64,000 bases of DNA from Strix aluco (Eukaryota; Chordata; Aves; Strigiformes; Strigidae), in NCBI RefSeq assembly GCF_031877795.1, contig NC_133934.1, positions 106,704,610 through 106,768,609 of the forward strand, written 5' to 3'. The translations under genes were made by a program, and so were the position numbers. Positions 1 through 11,600 of the stretch are shown in pieces. The notes below the pieces were generated by a model, which was given only the letters and a program-made list of their open reading frames with translations, was not told the DNA's origin and ran no database searches. How positions within the stretch are numbered: the stretch's first letter is position 1; every line of letters begins with the position of its first letter.

Positions 1-1795
1 CAGCTATTCAAAAATTTTTTCCAAGCAGTAGTAGAGCTGGAGGAAAACCAGTGCTGTAGAAGTGACCTTGCACTTACATGAAGCAATACCAAGTGTCTGG
101 AAGGAACAAATCCTTCTAGTTACAAGCAAGCACAACAATAATTCTAGGAAGTGGAAGGTGGTGAATCAAAGATCTACTCAGATCTCTTTTGATACCACTG
201 ATTAGCAGCCCTAGTCCAAGTGAGCAGAGAGGGGAAGTGGCCATGTATTTGAAACAAACAGGCCTAGACGCTGCTGCAAAATAATGTCACTGAAAACAGG
301 AAAAGGAGGGCAAATGCAATGGCAGGACTTGCTTCCATACAGGCCAAAATCCCAAAGATCATGTCTGCACATGAAAGCACCACACATCAATCAACAGCTC
401 CATTCCTCCTCCACACAGAAGGAAACAGGCAAAGGAAAAGGTGTGTGGCATTTTGCAGGCATGCACTGTGTTCAGGAGAGAATGCTGCAGTCCTGCCAAT
501 CCTCCCTATGATTCCAAGTAAAATTCCTTTATTTGCCACACACTGCAGCCCAAGCACGGAAGACACTTGCAAGAACTCAAAATTGAGACATGGCTTAAGC
601 AGCTGCCACAAGCCTGCCCTTGTTTGGGCAACTATCTAATTATATCCCTAACATCTCCCCCTCTACCTACTTATCAGCACCTAATCCATAGAACTGCTCA
701 TGGGGGGTTTTTTCCCCTTCTGTCTTTAGCATAACCAGCTTTGTTGGGAAATACTCCGTTTGTTGAAATCTACATGTTTTGCAGGAACTCACTGTCCTGA
801 GGAAACTTTTGCTAGAGAAGGCTCCCTAATTTGCATTGGACAACATAGGAGCCTGCATATAGAAGGAGACCTACATGGGATATGACAGATTTGGGCTAAA
901 GTTCCTGGTCTACTTTTCTGGACCTGAGACTTGAACTTGGCTCTTCCTCAGCATAGCTAAGTGCCTTGATTGGTGCAATTTCTTCTTCTGGGAACAGTCT
1001 CTCCTGTTGGAACTTTTTCACTTTGTGTGAATTAATAAGTGTTTCTTTGCCAAAGGCTCAGTCCTACAGCTGCTACAGCACTAGCCTGTGGAAAAGTCCA
1101 TCTCAGATTTGCTACAGTAAATATCTACAGTATTCCACATAAGAAACCTGACCACCTGGATACTCTCCATCCTACAAGCCAGAGATTTTTCTTTTCCTCA
1201 GACAAAGCTTCACAGAGTGCTGATTTAATCACACATAGAACAGAAAAAAATATGAATCACAAAATAATTAATTGGGTTTGAGAAAATGAAACATATCTGA
1301 GAAAAAGTCGTGGTCCACAGAGACTCTGGTAGGCTTTGCTTTCTGCCACAGACACATCACTTTCCTTGCCAACTGTAAAGTTGCTCTAGGCAGGTTCATT
1401 AGCAAACAGCAAGAAAGAGCTGCCATTTCTTCCAGCCAAATTAAGATGAAAGAAAAGGGCCAATGGAAGTAGAATGATCTGAGAGAGGCTTAAACATTAA
1501 TGCTATTAAATCAGTGGTAGTGCCATTACAGAGAAAGAAGGCAAGGGTAAAGGGCACAAAGCGGTTGCAAGGGTCACTGACCCTGGCCACAACCACTGTG
1601 GAAATGCAGAGGTACTGCCAGGAGAGCAGCACTAGTATTTACAATTGGATCGGCTGTTACCTCAGCTCAGTGAATCTAACTCCATTGGAAGCACAAAAAA
1701 GGAGGAGAGGACATAAGACCATGTCCATTATGAGAAAGAAACAGGATAGTGCTGCAGTTCCTTCATGAGGAGTATGCGTAAGCCACTGGGTTTTC
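1..1795. other. Intergenic, no gene recognised
   Basis: No open frame here has a recognisable domain, codon bias or splice context. The only notable item is a perfect 15-base inverted repeat at 1570-1584. The right edge is the 5' truncation point of the first CR1 element. Confidence 0.6.
1570..1584. promoter_or_regulatory. IR1-type palindrome (possible nuclear-receptor site)
   Basis: The sequence AGGGTCACTGACCCT is a perfect inverted repeat of AGGGTCA with one central base. This is the layout of IR1 response elements bound by some RXR heterodimers. The match is seen directly; binding is only inferred. It lies about 53 kb upstream of VASH1 with no promoter nearby. Confidence 0.25.
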
Positions 1796-1799
1796 AAAA

Positions 1800-3820
1800 C
1801 AGCAGCTTTGGCTGCAAATGGTTTTGCTTAGTCTCCTGGCTCAACAGGGAGCTTTGGCTGCAACTCAGGGAGGAAAGGAGAGTTTACAGCCTTTGGAAGA
1901 AGGGGCTAGCCACTCACAGTGATTACAAAGAGGCTGTGAGGCTATGCAGGGCAGAAATCAGGAGGTCTAAAGCCCAGCTGGAAATTAATCTGACTTCAGC
2001 AATCAAGGACAACAAGAAATATTTCTATAAGTATGTGAGCAGCAAAAGAAAGACCAGGGAGAGCCTCCATCCCCTGCTAGACACAGGAGGAAACATGGTA
2101 ACAAGCGACGAGGAAAAGGCTGAGGTGCTTAATACTTTCTTTGCCTCAGTCTTTAATAACAAGACTAGTTGTACTGAGGGAATCCAGCCTCCTCAGCCAG
2201 AAGACAGAGACTGGGAGAACGACCCCCCCACAATCCAGGAGGAGATAGTCAGTGACCTACTGCATCACATAGACACATACAAGTCTATGGGACCGGATGG
2301 GATACACCGAGGGTGCTGAAGGAGCTGGCTGGGGTGCTCGCCAAGCCGCTTTCCATCATTTACCAGCAGTCCTGGCTGACCGGGGAGGTCCCGACAGATT
2401 CGAAATTGGCCAATGTGACGCCCATCTATAAGAAGGGTCGGAAGGATGATCCGGGAAATTACAGGCCTGTCAGCTTGACTTCAGTGCCTGGGAAGCTGAT
2501 GGAGCAGCTCATCCTAAGTACCATCACACAACACATGAGGGGACAACCAGATGATCAGGCCCAGTCAGCATGGGTTTATGAAAGGCAGGTCCGGCTTGAC
2601 AAACCTGATCTCCTTCTACAACAGGGCGACCCGCTTATTGGATGAGGGAAAGGCTGTGGATGTTGTTTACCTTGACTTCAGTAAGGCCTTTGACACCGTT
2701 TCCCACAGCATTCTCCCAGCAAAACTGGCTGCTCGCGGCTTGGATGGGCACACGCTTTGCTGGGTAAAAATCTGGCTGGATGGCCGGGCCCAAAGAGTTG
2801 TGGTGAACGGAGTTAAATCCAGTTGGCAGCCGATCATGAGTAGTGTCCCCCAGGGCTCAGTTTTGGGGCCACTCCTGTTTAACATCTTTATTGATGATCT
2901 AGACGAGGGGATAGAGTGCACCCTCAGTAAGTTTGCAGATGACACCAAGTTGGGTGGGAGTGTTGATCTGCTCGAGGGTAGGGAGGCTCTGCAGAGAGAT
3001 CTGGACAGGCTGGAGCGATGGGCTAAGGCCAACTGTAGGAGCTTCAATAAGGCCAAATGCCAGGTGCTGCACTTGGGCCACAACAACCCCCAGCAGCGCT
3101 ACAGGCTTGGGGAGCAGTGGCTGGAGAGCTGCCAGTCAGAGAGGGACCTGGGGGTGTTGATTGACAGCCGGCTGAACAGGAGCCAGCAGTGTGTCCAGGT
3201 GGCCAAGAAGGCCAATGGTGTCCTGGCTTGTATCAGAAATAGCGTGGCCAGCAGGGACAGGGAAGTGATCTTACCCCTGTACTCGGCGCTGGTGAGGCTG
3301 CACCTCGATTACTGTGTTCAGTTTTGGGCCCCTCACTACAAAAAGGACATTGAATTACTCAAGCGTGTCCAAAGAAGGGCAATGAAGCTGGTGAAGGGTC
3401 TGGAGCACATGTCATACGAGGAGTGGCTGAGGGAACTGGGGTTGTTTAGTCTGGAGAAGAGGAGGCTGAGGGGAGACCTCATCACCCTCTACAACTACCT
3501 GCAAGGAGGTTGCAGAGAGCTGGGGATGAGCCTCTTTAACCAAGTAATAAGCAATAAGACAAGAGGTAATGGCCTCAAGTTGCGCCAGGGAAGGCTTAGA
3601 CTAGATATTAAGAAGCATTTCTTCACAGAATGGGTTGTTAAGCGTTGGAATGGGCTGCCCAAGGAGATGGTGGAGTCCCCATCCCTGGAGGTGTTTAAGA
3701 GTAGGGTCGACATAGCGCTGAGGGATATGGTGTAGTTGGTAGCTGTCAATGTTAGGTTAATGGTTGGACTAGATGATCTTCAAGGTCTTTTCCAACCTAG
3801 ACGATTCTGTGATTCTGTGA
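1800..3820 (+). mobile_element. CR1 LINE, 5'-truncated, young-looking copy
   Basis: This is a non-LTR retrotransposon of the CR1 clade. It begins inside ORF2, after the endonuclease domain, and runs through the reverse transcriptase to a complete 3' end. The tail is two copies of ATTCTGTG at 3804-3819, with no poly-A, as is typical of avian CR1. The 5' limit is set where similarity to CR1 ORF2 begins (residues NRELW around 1824) and could shift by some tens of bases. The last 370 bases closely resemble the copy at 45.2 kb, so both belong to one subfamily. It is the longest repeat in the window. Confidence 0.93.
1824..3735 (+). pseudogene. CR1 ORF2 reverse transcriptase, broken by two frameshifts
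   Basis: The coding remnant is in three blocks. The linker and RT N-terminus are in frame to about 2305 (DGIH motif). A one-base loss then shifts the frame to the block ending near 2537 (TPIYKKG and NYRPVSLT motifs). One extra G in a G-run near 2537 shifts it again. From 2551 to 3735 there are 394 residues without a stop, including [11 protein letters not shown], the [12 protein letters not shown] block, the catalytic FADD at 2932-2943, and the CR1 C-terminal region ending ALRDMV. The endonuclease domain and ORF1 are absent. The few lesions suggest a fairly recent insertion, but it cannot encode a full ORF2 protein. Confidence 0.9.
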
Positions 3821-5404
3821 AATCTTCTAATAGGAAGACTTACTGTAAAGACCTCCCCTCAGCCTCCTCATACTGTTCTTTCTGCTCCCTGTATCTCATA
3901 TTTTCTTGTGCCTGTTTGGCTGTTCACCATCTTTGCCTATTAATTTTCATCCAAAGCCCCTGAGTATCTCCAGTATTTCCCCTCCCTTGGATCTCCAAAC
4001 CCATAGGTGCAAAGAAAGGGGACACAGCCAAGCTTTTTCCTACTTGGACCTACTGTGACTTCCTTAGCACGCTCTTCATTTCCCACAGCTTCCCATATGG
4101 ACTCCTACCAGTAGTGAAGGCTGGAAATAGGCTACCTGCATTCTAGGTTGAGGAAGAGGGATCTAGAGCAGTGTGGACCAAGCAAAGTTTTCAGCACAGT
4201 CAAGAGTTCTAGACGTATGTTGAGGGGCCAGAAAATAAGATTGAGATAGAGCAGGCTGGCCTGACTCATCAAGCTGACTGAAGGTGGCAGGTTGGAAATA
4301 TAGCCTAAGCTGTTACAGAAGGTTTCTTCTCATGACCAGAAACCCACTCATGGCTTGGGAGCGCAAGATGGAAGAATGATGAATTCTTGTAAGTGATATA
4401 CATATCTAAAGAGACAGAGAGAGTGTATACATATACACACTACATCATCTGGTCATCTAGTTTGTTCTTTTTGAATACTGGCACAGAGAGACACAGCAGG
4501 GTTGCGTATGACCTCAGCATGACACGAGGACAAAGATGATGTTTAATTAACAGGAATCTCTTCAGCAAGTTGTTCACTTCACAGAGTCATACTTAAGAGC
4601 AGAAAGACCATGTGGATGCCCTCCTTTATATTTCAGGTCACAGAATTATACTTTGAGCACAATGGTAATGAGTTAAAGTGACTGTTGCATTAATGCACTG
4701 GATAGATGCTGAGGATATGCAAAACAGTGAGTCTTTACAATAGTCAATCAATCTTCTATTGAAAGAAATATACCTTATTTTTAATATAAACTATACTAGC
4801 AGTTTTAATATAAACTGCTCTAGCTTCCAGATGTTGGTTCCTGTTGTTGTGGAAAGGTCCTCTGATCATGGTGAGGAAAAAAAGTGCACCTGGCATTTTT
4901 TTCTCTGTGAAGGTACTTCTACATTAAGTCACTTCTCACTGCTTTTGAAACTAAACAAACTGAGGTCTGTTTGCTCATTCCAAGTCGTCTTGGTTCCTCT
5001 GCTGTGCCCTCAGCAGTTTTTCTACCTTCCTTTAAAAACTCTATACTAGAGCTGTATGTTATGTTCTACTAGCTCTCTGTCAATGCCATAATGTCAGTTA
5101 AAAAATCATCCCCACTTTCTGCTCCTGTGGTCAACTCCGATGAATGCAATTGCCTTTTTTCTGCATATAGCTACAGAATGGAGGACTGCAAGATACAGTA
5201 CTTGCTCCCAGGTGTATTACTTTGTATATGACTTCTAATACATGTTTTGTTAGAATTAGCTTTCCTCGTGATGCTAATCATTTTATATAAAGTTTTTCCC
5301 ATTATTTATTACCTTATCTTGTGACATTGCAAAACTTAAAACTCAGCTATGGCTTATAGTTACTTCAAAATCATGGACAAACCTGTTGAATAGCACTGAA
5401 CTTG
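3821..5404. other. Intergenic, nothing recognised
   Basis: This is AT-rich unique-looking sequence. A short purine/alternating tract (GA-rich then TA/CA) lies near 4410-4440. I see no exon, RNA gene or repeat that I can name. Confidence 0.55.
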
Positions 5405-5690
5405 ATATCAGTTCTTGCCAAATCCCCTGGACACTCTCTCATTCAGCAATACTTCCCACAAATGATGCCTTTGAGCTCTCTTAGCTAACCAGTTTTTAAT
5501 CCATTTAACAGGCACTTTACTGATATCGTGTATTACTAAAATTTTAGCCAGACTATCATGCAGTACTAAGTCAAATGCTTTATGAAAGTATAAGTACATC
5601 ACATCTACACAATTGCCTTTAACAACCCATTCTTTGAGATTACATTCTTGAGATCAAGTTTGTTTGACAAGACTTAGTTTCCAAAGCTAT
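5405..5690 (-). mobile_element. Degenerate LINE reverse-transcriptase fragment (CR1/L2-like)
   Basis: On the minus strand a 64-residue frame (5602 down to 5408) reads YLYFHKAFDLVLHDSL followed by WIKNWLAKRAQR. This matches the conserved RT sequence around the first catalytic Asp (consensus YLDFxKAFDxVPH, then WIxNWLxxRxQRV). Upstream on the same strand the remnant SCQTNLIS near 5660-5690 fits the preceding RT block. The first Asp of the YLDF motif is Tyr here. It is far more diverged than the other CR1 copies, so it is an old insertion. The family (CR1 versus another LINE) is not resolved. Confidence 0.7.
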
Positions 5691-8229
5691 GTCGACTGGC
5701 ATTAATTATATCCCTATTCTTTAGCCACTGACTTCCATATCAGATTTTCCCTTAGTCCCTTGTTCTTTTTTGACTTCTGGCATACAAAGACAGGGCAGGA
5801 TGCAGTCACAGCATGGTTGGGAATGGGAGAAGTGCAGGAGAGGAGATGCGTAGTGATGTAGTCACTCCCAAAGGCACCACCAAACAGTACTAATAGAAAA
5901 TTAGAGCTCTCCTAGCTGGCTTCCATTCCATATCCAGGGTGAATGTTCTCCAGGTGATCTCACAGTCCTTGAAATAGTGAAGAAATCCCCAAATAGAACA
6001 AAAGCTAATATCAGTAATTCAGAGATTTCCTAAGATCCTTGACTTGCTCATTTAAAAGGGTTTTCTCATTTTGGACAATGTTCAACACTCCCTTGTGGTA
6101 ACTAATGGACTGGAAAGGCCTATGGATCCTCTTGTGATACACAAGCACATTGTCCTTTTCAGATATAGGACAAAAATATTTTTTGCACATGTCAGGTTCT
6201 GCAGAGGTTTAATAAACTACACAAGACTCGGCAGGATTTTTGTCTAGCATGTACAGCTTTGGAAGTCTCTTCTCACCACGGGTTAGATTATGTGATCTTC
6301 TACAAAGAGAGAAACCAGTCCATAAGAGATTTAATTGGTTTACATTTAAAAAGTAAAGGCAAAAATCACATAGCCAGAGAACTGAAAAGGGATTTCAGCT
6401 CTGAAGCTTTGTAAAACCTTTACAGTTTTAAGCCAGCAAATGGGAGCTGATAAACTAGTATGACCTTGGAGCAACCACGTAACCCAGTTCTATGCCTTGG
6501 GGCCCTCATCAGCCAATTCAGGACTTAAGACTCTGAACCAGCTTATAGGACGATAGGACATTTAAAAACATATCTAAATACTTCGGGGTGCTCTGAGAAA
6601 GATGCTACAGGACTGCACGGTATTGGAATTCATGTGCCAGACAGCCAAAGAGTTTCCTGCCAGATTCATCCCCTGTACACAGACCTATACTCTGGACTCT
6701 AACCTCTCACCATGTTTCTCAATTTCCTGGTTTCAGGGGGCCTCAAAACTATGAAAACTGGTGTCATCAGGTGGCTACTGTAGGAAACCTGAAGCCACAG
6801 TCTGCCCTTCCCACTTCTCAGTGCTGTAGTCTCTGCAGTTTTTGGCTGCTTCCTCAAGAGATGAAGGAATTCAGGTTCTTTATCAAAAAAGGACTACTCT
6901 GCTGCAGCGGAATTTTCAGCATTTTCATGTCCATCTGTTAATATAAGGCTATACAGCAAGGGTTCAGGAACAAAACCTTCTATTGAGACAGTAAGTAAAA
7001 CAAATAGTGGGAAGAGCTACTCCGACAAGTTACAGGAAGTCATTCACAACCTTGCTTGAGTTAACAACTTCTCTGTAAGCACCCATGAGTACATGCTCTT
7101 CAAGGCACAAATAACCACAGCTGCCAAGCCTCTTTCTCACTAACATGCCAGCTATTTTTCACACTCTACACTAGAGTCCAGGGATGTGTTTGTTTCCAGG
7201 TGCCTCCAAACTCCGTCATGAACCACAGAGCAGCTCAGTTCTGAGAAGCCAAAGAGTACACAGGGCTGAAGCTGGCTCTGAGCTTAGCTCTTTCCCCAGC
7301 ACAAGCAGGAATATCAATGTTCTGAGCTGCACTGTCTGGTCAACACCACTGAAGACAGAGCACCAGTTGTGGAGCCTAAGCATCCACCATTTTTCGTGCA
7401 ATAAAAAGACCTTTTATCACTACATCTTACGTTAGCTTGTCTTCTACATAACCTCCCTCTGGCATGAAGCAATGGCCTAATCAGTTCCCTCCCTCAGATA
7501 CAGAAAGGATCAAACTGTATTCAAGGATTCCCTTGCCACCTTGCCTAACATGACCACCCACGAGTAACTCATCCTGCCTTGCCATGGAGCTAGCTGCTGT
7601 ACACTAAGCTGATGGCAGAAGGTAGACTAGGTCTTCCCTATATCTCTGTCTAGTGAAATGGTGGCCTTTAATGGAGGCAAACCGCAAGACAGTGGTTTTC
7701 AGAGGTCTCCCCTACACCTTTTAGTGTGTGCTGTTCCCCAGAGTAGCCAACATTCATTTGTTTTGTTAAATTCACACATAGTGCAGAACCAGGCTCTCCC
7801 AACCATCTTCCTGTAGAGCTACAGGAGTGACACTAGCCAGATTCATATCAGCAACTGGCACATATATTTCTCTGAGTCTGTGCCATGATCGACAGGGAAT
7901 AGTTGTGTAGTTGTTTCACCTCCTTGAGAGCCTGGGCTGCTCTTCTTTGAGTGTCAACCATTTTCAGATGAAAAATAAGATTCTTTAAAGATGGGACGTT
8001 GAAAGGCTTTCCCAGCTTTCTGAGGAGTTTTTAAATGTGGCCTCAAAAGAAGCATGCACAAAGGAAATTGGCAGGAAGCTGCGGTACCCCGAAAGGATGA
8101 TGGTGACAGAGGGCAGCACCTAAGTACTGTGTGGGGTGACATGAGAAACTTCCCAAGGAAGACACGCTATCTCATTCAGCTTTTCTCCTCCCTGCCGCCA
8201 TGTAAGTAACCAAATACAAATGTAAGGCT
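5691..8229. other. Intergenic, nothing recognised
   Basis: No domain-bearing frame, repeat or RNA gene is visible. The short frames on both strands around 7184-7435 and 7954-8142 show no homology that I can recognise. Confidence 0.55.
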
Positions 8230-8650
8230 GCAGCCGGAGCCTGCAGCACTCCTGCGCCCCGGGATCGATGGCTGCGACGCGACGCTCCAGGAAGCAGGGC
8301 AGCATGAGCAGAGGTTGGACCACAGTCCTCAGAGGTAACAAGCCTCCAGTGCCTGGGCCATCACTAGCTCCCACCGGTCCCTGCCAGCAGCCCTGCCGCT
8401 AACCCGCCTCTCAGCAAGGTAACTGAAGCGGGAAGGTCCCCGTGTCCCGCAGTTTCCCCGGGCAGGCGCAGCAACCAACCCCGCCGAGCCCCGCCGAGCC
8501 AACCGTGAGGTTTTGGTGCCCCTCTGTGGCCAGCGGCTTGAACAGCAAGATTCAGCCTCCCCGGCCCGACGGGGCGAGCTCTTTGGCCCCGCGAGCCGCC
8601 TGTTAGAACAGCCGGTTCGGACCCTCTCCGAGGAGCCTTAGAGAAAGGGA
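8230..8650. promoter_or_regulatory. Orphan CpG-rich island (candidate promoter)
   Basis: This is an abrupt GC- and CpG-rich patch in otherwise AT-rich DNA, with clustered CpGs in GCGACGCGACG, CCCGACGGGGCG and CCGCGAGCCGCC. A perfect 10-base tandem (CCGCCGAGCC twice) occupies 8481-8500. Donor-like AG|GTAAC strings lie near 8335 and 8417 on the + strand. No coding gene starts here, so an unannotated non-coding transcript or an enhancer-type island is possible. The composition is seen; promoter function is inferred. Confidence 0.5.
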
Positions 8651-11600
8651 GACTTCTTGTTTCTCCCCATGAGCAGAAGTAGAGACCTGTAAGTTTACTC
8701 TGTTTCTAAGCACAGGCGAGAGTAAAAAGGGCAATAAAGAATATTTGTTATTTAGGAGAAAAAGCTTCAACAACTCTGTCTCTCATGAAGGGTGATGAAA
8801 GCTCCCTGTCTCTGTTCGACTCCTCCAAACAGCTGTCCCATAGGAAACATAGCACAGGAAGCACGCTTTTTCCTTGGGAGGGAAGAACATACTTTTGTGA
8901 ATGGGAGGCATTTATTCATCATAAAAAGAGCAAAAGCCCCCACAGCCTGATTTCCTTCAAACCCCTCTTTAAACACACATAGGGGAAAAGCTTAAGGGAA
9001 AGCAGTATGTACTCATAAATTTTGCTGACTGAATAGCTGGCTGAAAAGAGCTTCAGGCATTAAATGAGACAATTCGAAGGGAGCTGGAGAAAAAAAGACA
9101 CCAGCGATACATATTCACTGGGGGTACACAGCCTGGAAGCAGTAAGGCTCTGTCTGGACAAAAGTGGAACACAGAAGGAAGGGAGAGGAGGGTCAGAGTA
9201 CAATGCAGGCACCTCATGTACAGGAGTACAGACATTTTAGTGTTAAGCAGAGGGACAACCATCCGTCTGCTGGGATTACTCCACATGTATTCACTGCTGG
9301 GACCTGCCTGTTTGGCAGTACAGATCTATGAAGAGAGAGAAAATAAAGCTAAATTCAGCTAGTTGTATTATGACAACGCCAGAAGATGGTTTGGCAGATG
9401 ACACAAAGCAAAGGAGAATGCAGCCTGCATACTAAGAAAACCTGAGCAGGCTCTCTTCCTTGGTATGAATCAGTTTAATCCTCTTTATGAATAACTGAAG
9501 ATGAAGAGACACTGAAGAAAACAGTTCTGGGCTCATTTTATAAGCTGAGGGTTTGCAGCATTTATACCATTTATTACCTGAGTCCCTGTGCCTTAATTCT
9601 AATCTATTTTTTGGCCAAACCAAAGATTTTTAATGTGCAATGGGCTTCCTAAGTCTGTTCTCATGCTCTGCAGGGGAGGAAAAAAAAAAAAAAAAGCAGA
9701 ATTATCTTAGAAGAAAACACACTCACCTCCAGGCAGAAAGAGTATAATGAAATTACGAACACCTACCTTCAAGCAATAGTTGGATGGAGACTACATTTGT
9801 ACTGTTTTCAGAGTAATATGTACACATGTAAGCTACTTGGTACCTGCTCCTTTCATCAGCCAACAGCCACTGCTGCTGTCACAGGACATGTAGAATAAGC
9901 CACCAATATCAGCAGTTTAAACTTATGTTGCACTCTAAACTAGAGCAACTGAAGTGCAGAAGCATATTCTCTTTTGGTTTTTTAAAAATAATTTGTTTAA
10001 AATACAACTGGTAGTACATTTTCTTGGTTGGCACTTCAAGTTGAACCCTAAATCCATATAACCCACTGTCCGAACTTCTAGATTCACGGCTTGTTAAAAC
10101 AAGAACCTTATCTTGACAATAAGAACCTTTTTTCTTAGTACAGGGAGGTGTTTTGGTTTATTCAACTAGTTCAGTTCAAAGACTTGTTCATTGAAAGCTA
10201 AGAAACCAACTGGGAGTTGAAAAACCAGGAAAGCTCATTTTTCTTTTACAAAACATTAAGAAAAATAAGGTGTGAGAGTGTAAATTAAGCTAGTTTAAAA
10301 TACTGAAAGACATGAACAAACAGAAACAATCTGTTCAATTCCCTAAGTAAAGATGGATTTTTTAGACTCAGATTTCAGTAAAAAATATTTTCTTAAACCT
10401 TAAGTAAAACTACATTCAACAGTCTGGATAGATAATTAATTACAAAATTTAAAGCTATTTGTGCATTGTAATTGAATTCCAATTTCAATCCAATTAGATC
10501 TTGACACAAATTAATCTTCTGATAAAAATGAACCCATGATTTTCTAGTATAATAAAATGTAAAAATTAGGATCCTAAATGTGTGCACATTAAACTACACC
10601 ATTGCTTGATTCAAACTGGTACAGGTATAGTATATCCTCCTGGTCAGGAGCAGTATCATACCTAGCATACCAGCCTGTGTGTATTTGCCAAGAAAGAAGG
10701 CAAATAAAGTTAGTATTTCCTTAGCAAATTAAAATGTAAAATTGCATGACAAGATGAAAATAGATTAAAGATCACATTTCCTGTTTCTCAGTTTAAGTCT
10801 TTGATATGAATCTATGTACACTTGCAAACTCCTGGAGTGGAAACAAAATTAGACAAAGAAATTGGATTTAACTAAATTCGTTAATCCAAAGAACAAGAGA
10901 AGGAATCTGATGGATTATATTAATCTTCCTGGAGTTACATGCTGCTCAACAGTGAGAAAATTCTTCTTTTGCAATGGATTTTCAAACTCCTGCTCAGGAA
11001 AACAGAAGTTTAGTTAGAAAAGCAAATAAAGAGGCTGTTTCCTTTCCTTACTCCAGACATCTGAGAAATCTTACTAAGTACCAACATTCTTTCTGATCCC
11101 TGTCACATAGGAAAGACAAGGAAATACATTTTGGCCTTAACTCTATGCACAAAAACACACTGGAAATTAAGCTTCTGCTACCTGATGGGTTGATCTCCCA
11201 GACGGCTACAGCTTGAAAGGATTCCTTGAAATCAATTAAATGAACTTTTCAGATAGCTGGCATTTAAAAAGAAATCATGTTATTGCTAAACATTAAAAAT
11301 ACCATCATACAACTCAAAAAGACATGATTTTGATTAAACAAAGGAAAAACCATGAGGTACTGCATTTTCAAAATCATACTGAATATTTATAAATTATACA
11401 CTTCTAAGACTAGAACAGGATAGAGAAAAGAAATTCCAGCTTCTAAAAATGTCTTGATTCTGAACCCTGAACTGTCAGACCTTTACCAGTCAACATGCTG
11501 AGTGCTGCTATTTTTGCTCAGTTCAAGATTTAGGATTTTAGATCATAGATCGTGTTCTAATGAAAGGTTCAATACCTTATTTAAAAGATGGAAATATTAT

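Noticed and set aside
2551-3735. Functional host gene encoding a 394-residue reverse transcriptase
   Set aside because: It is the C-terminal part of a 5'-truncated CR1 LINE with frameshifts upstream and no promoter.
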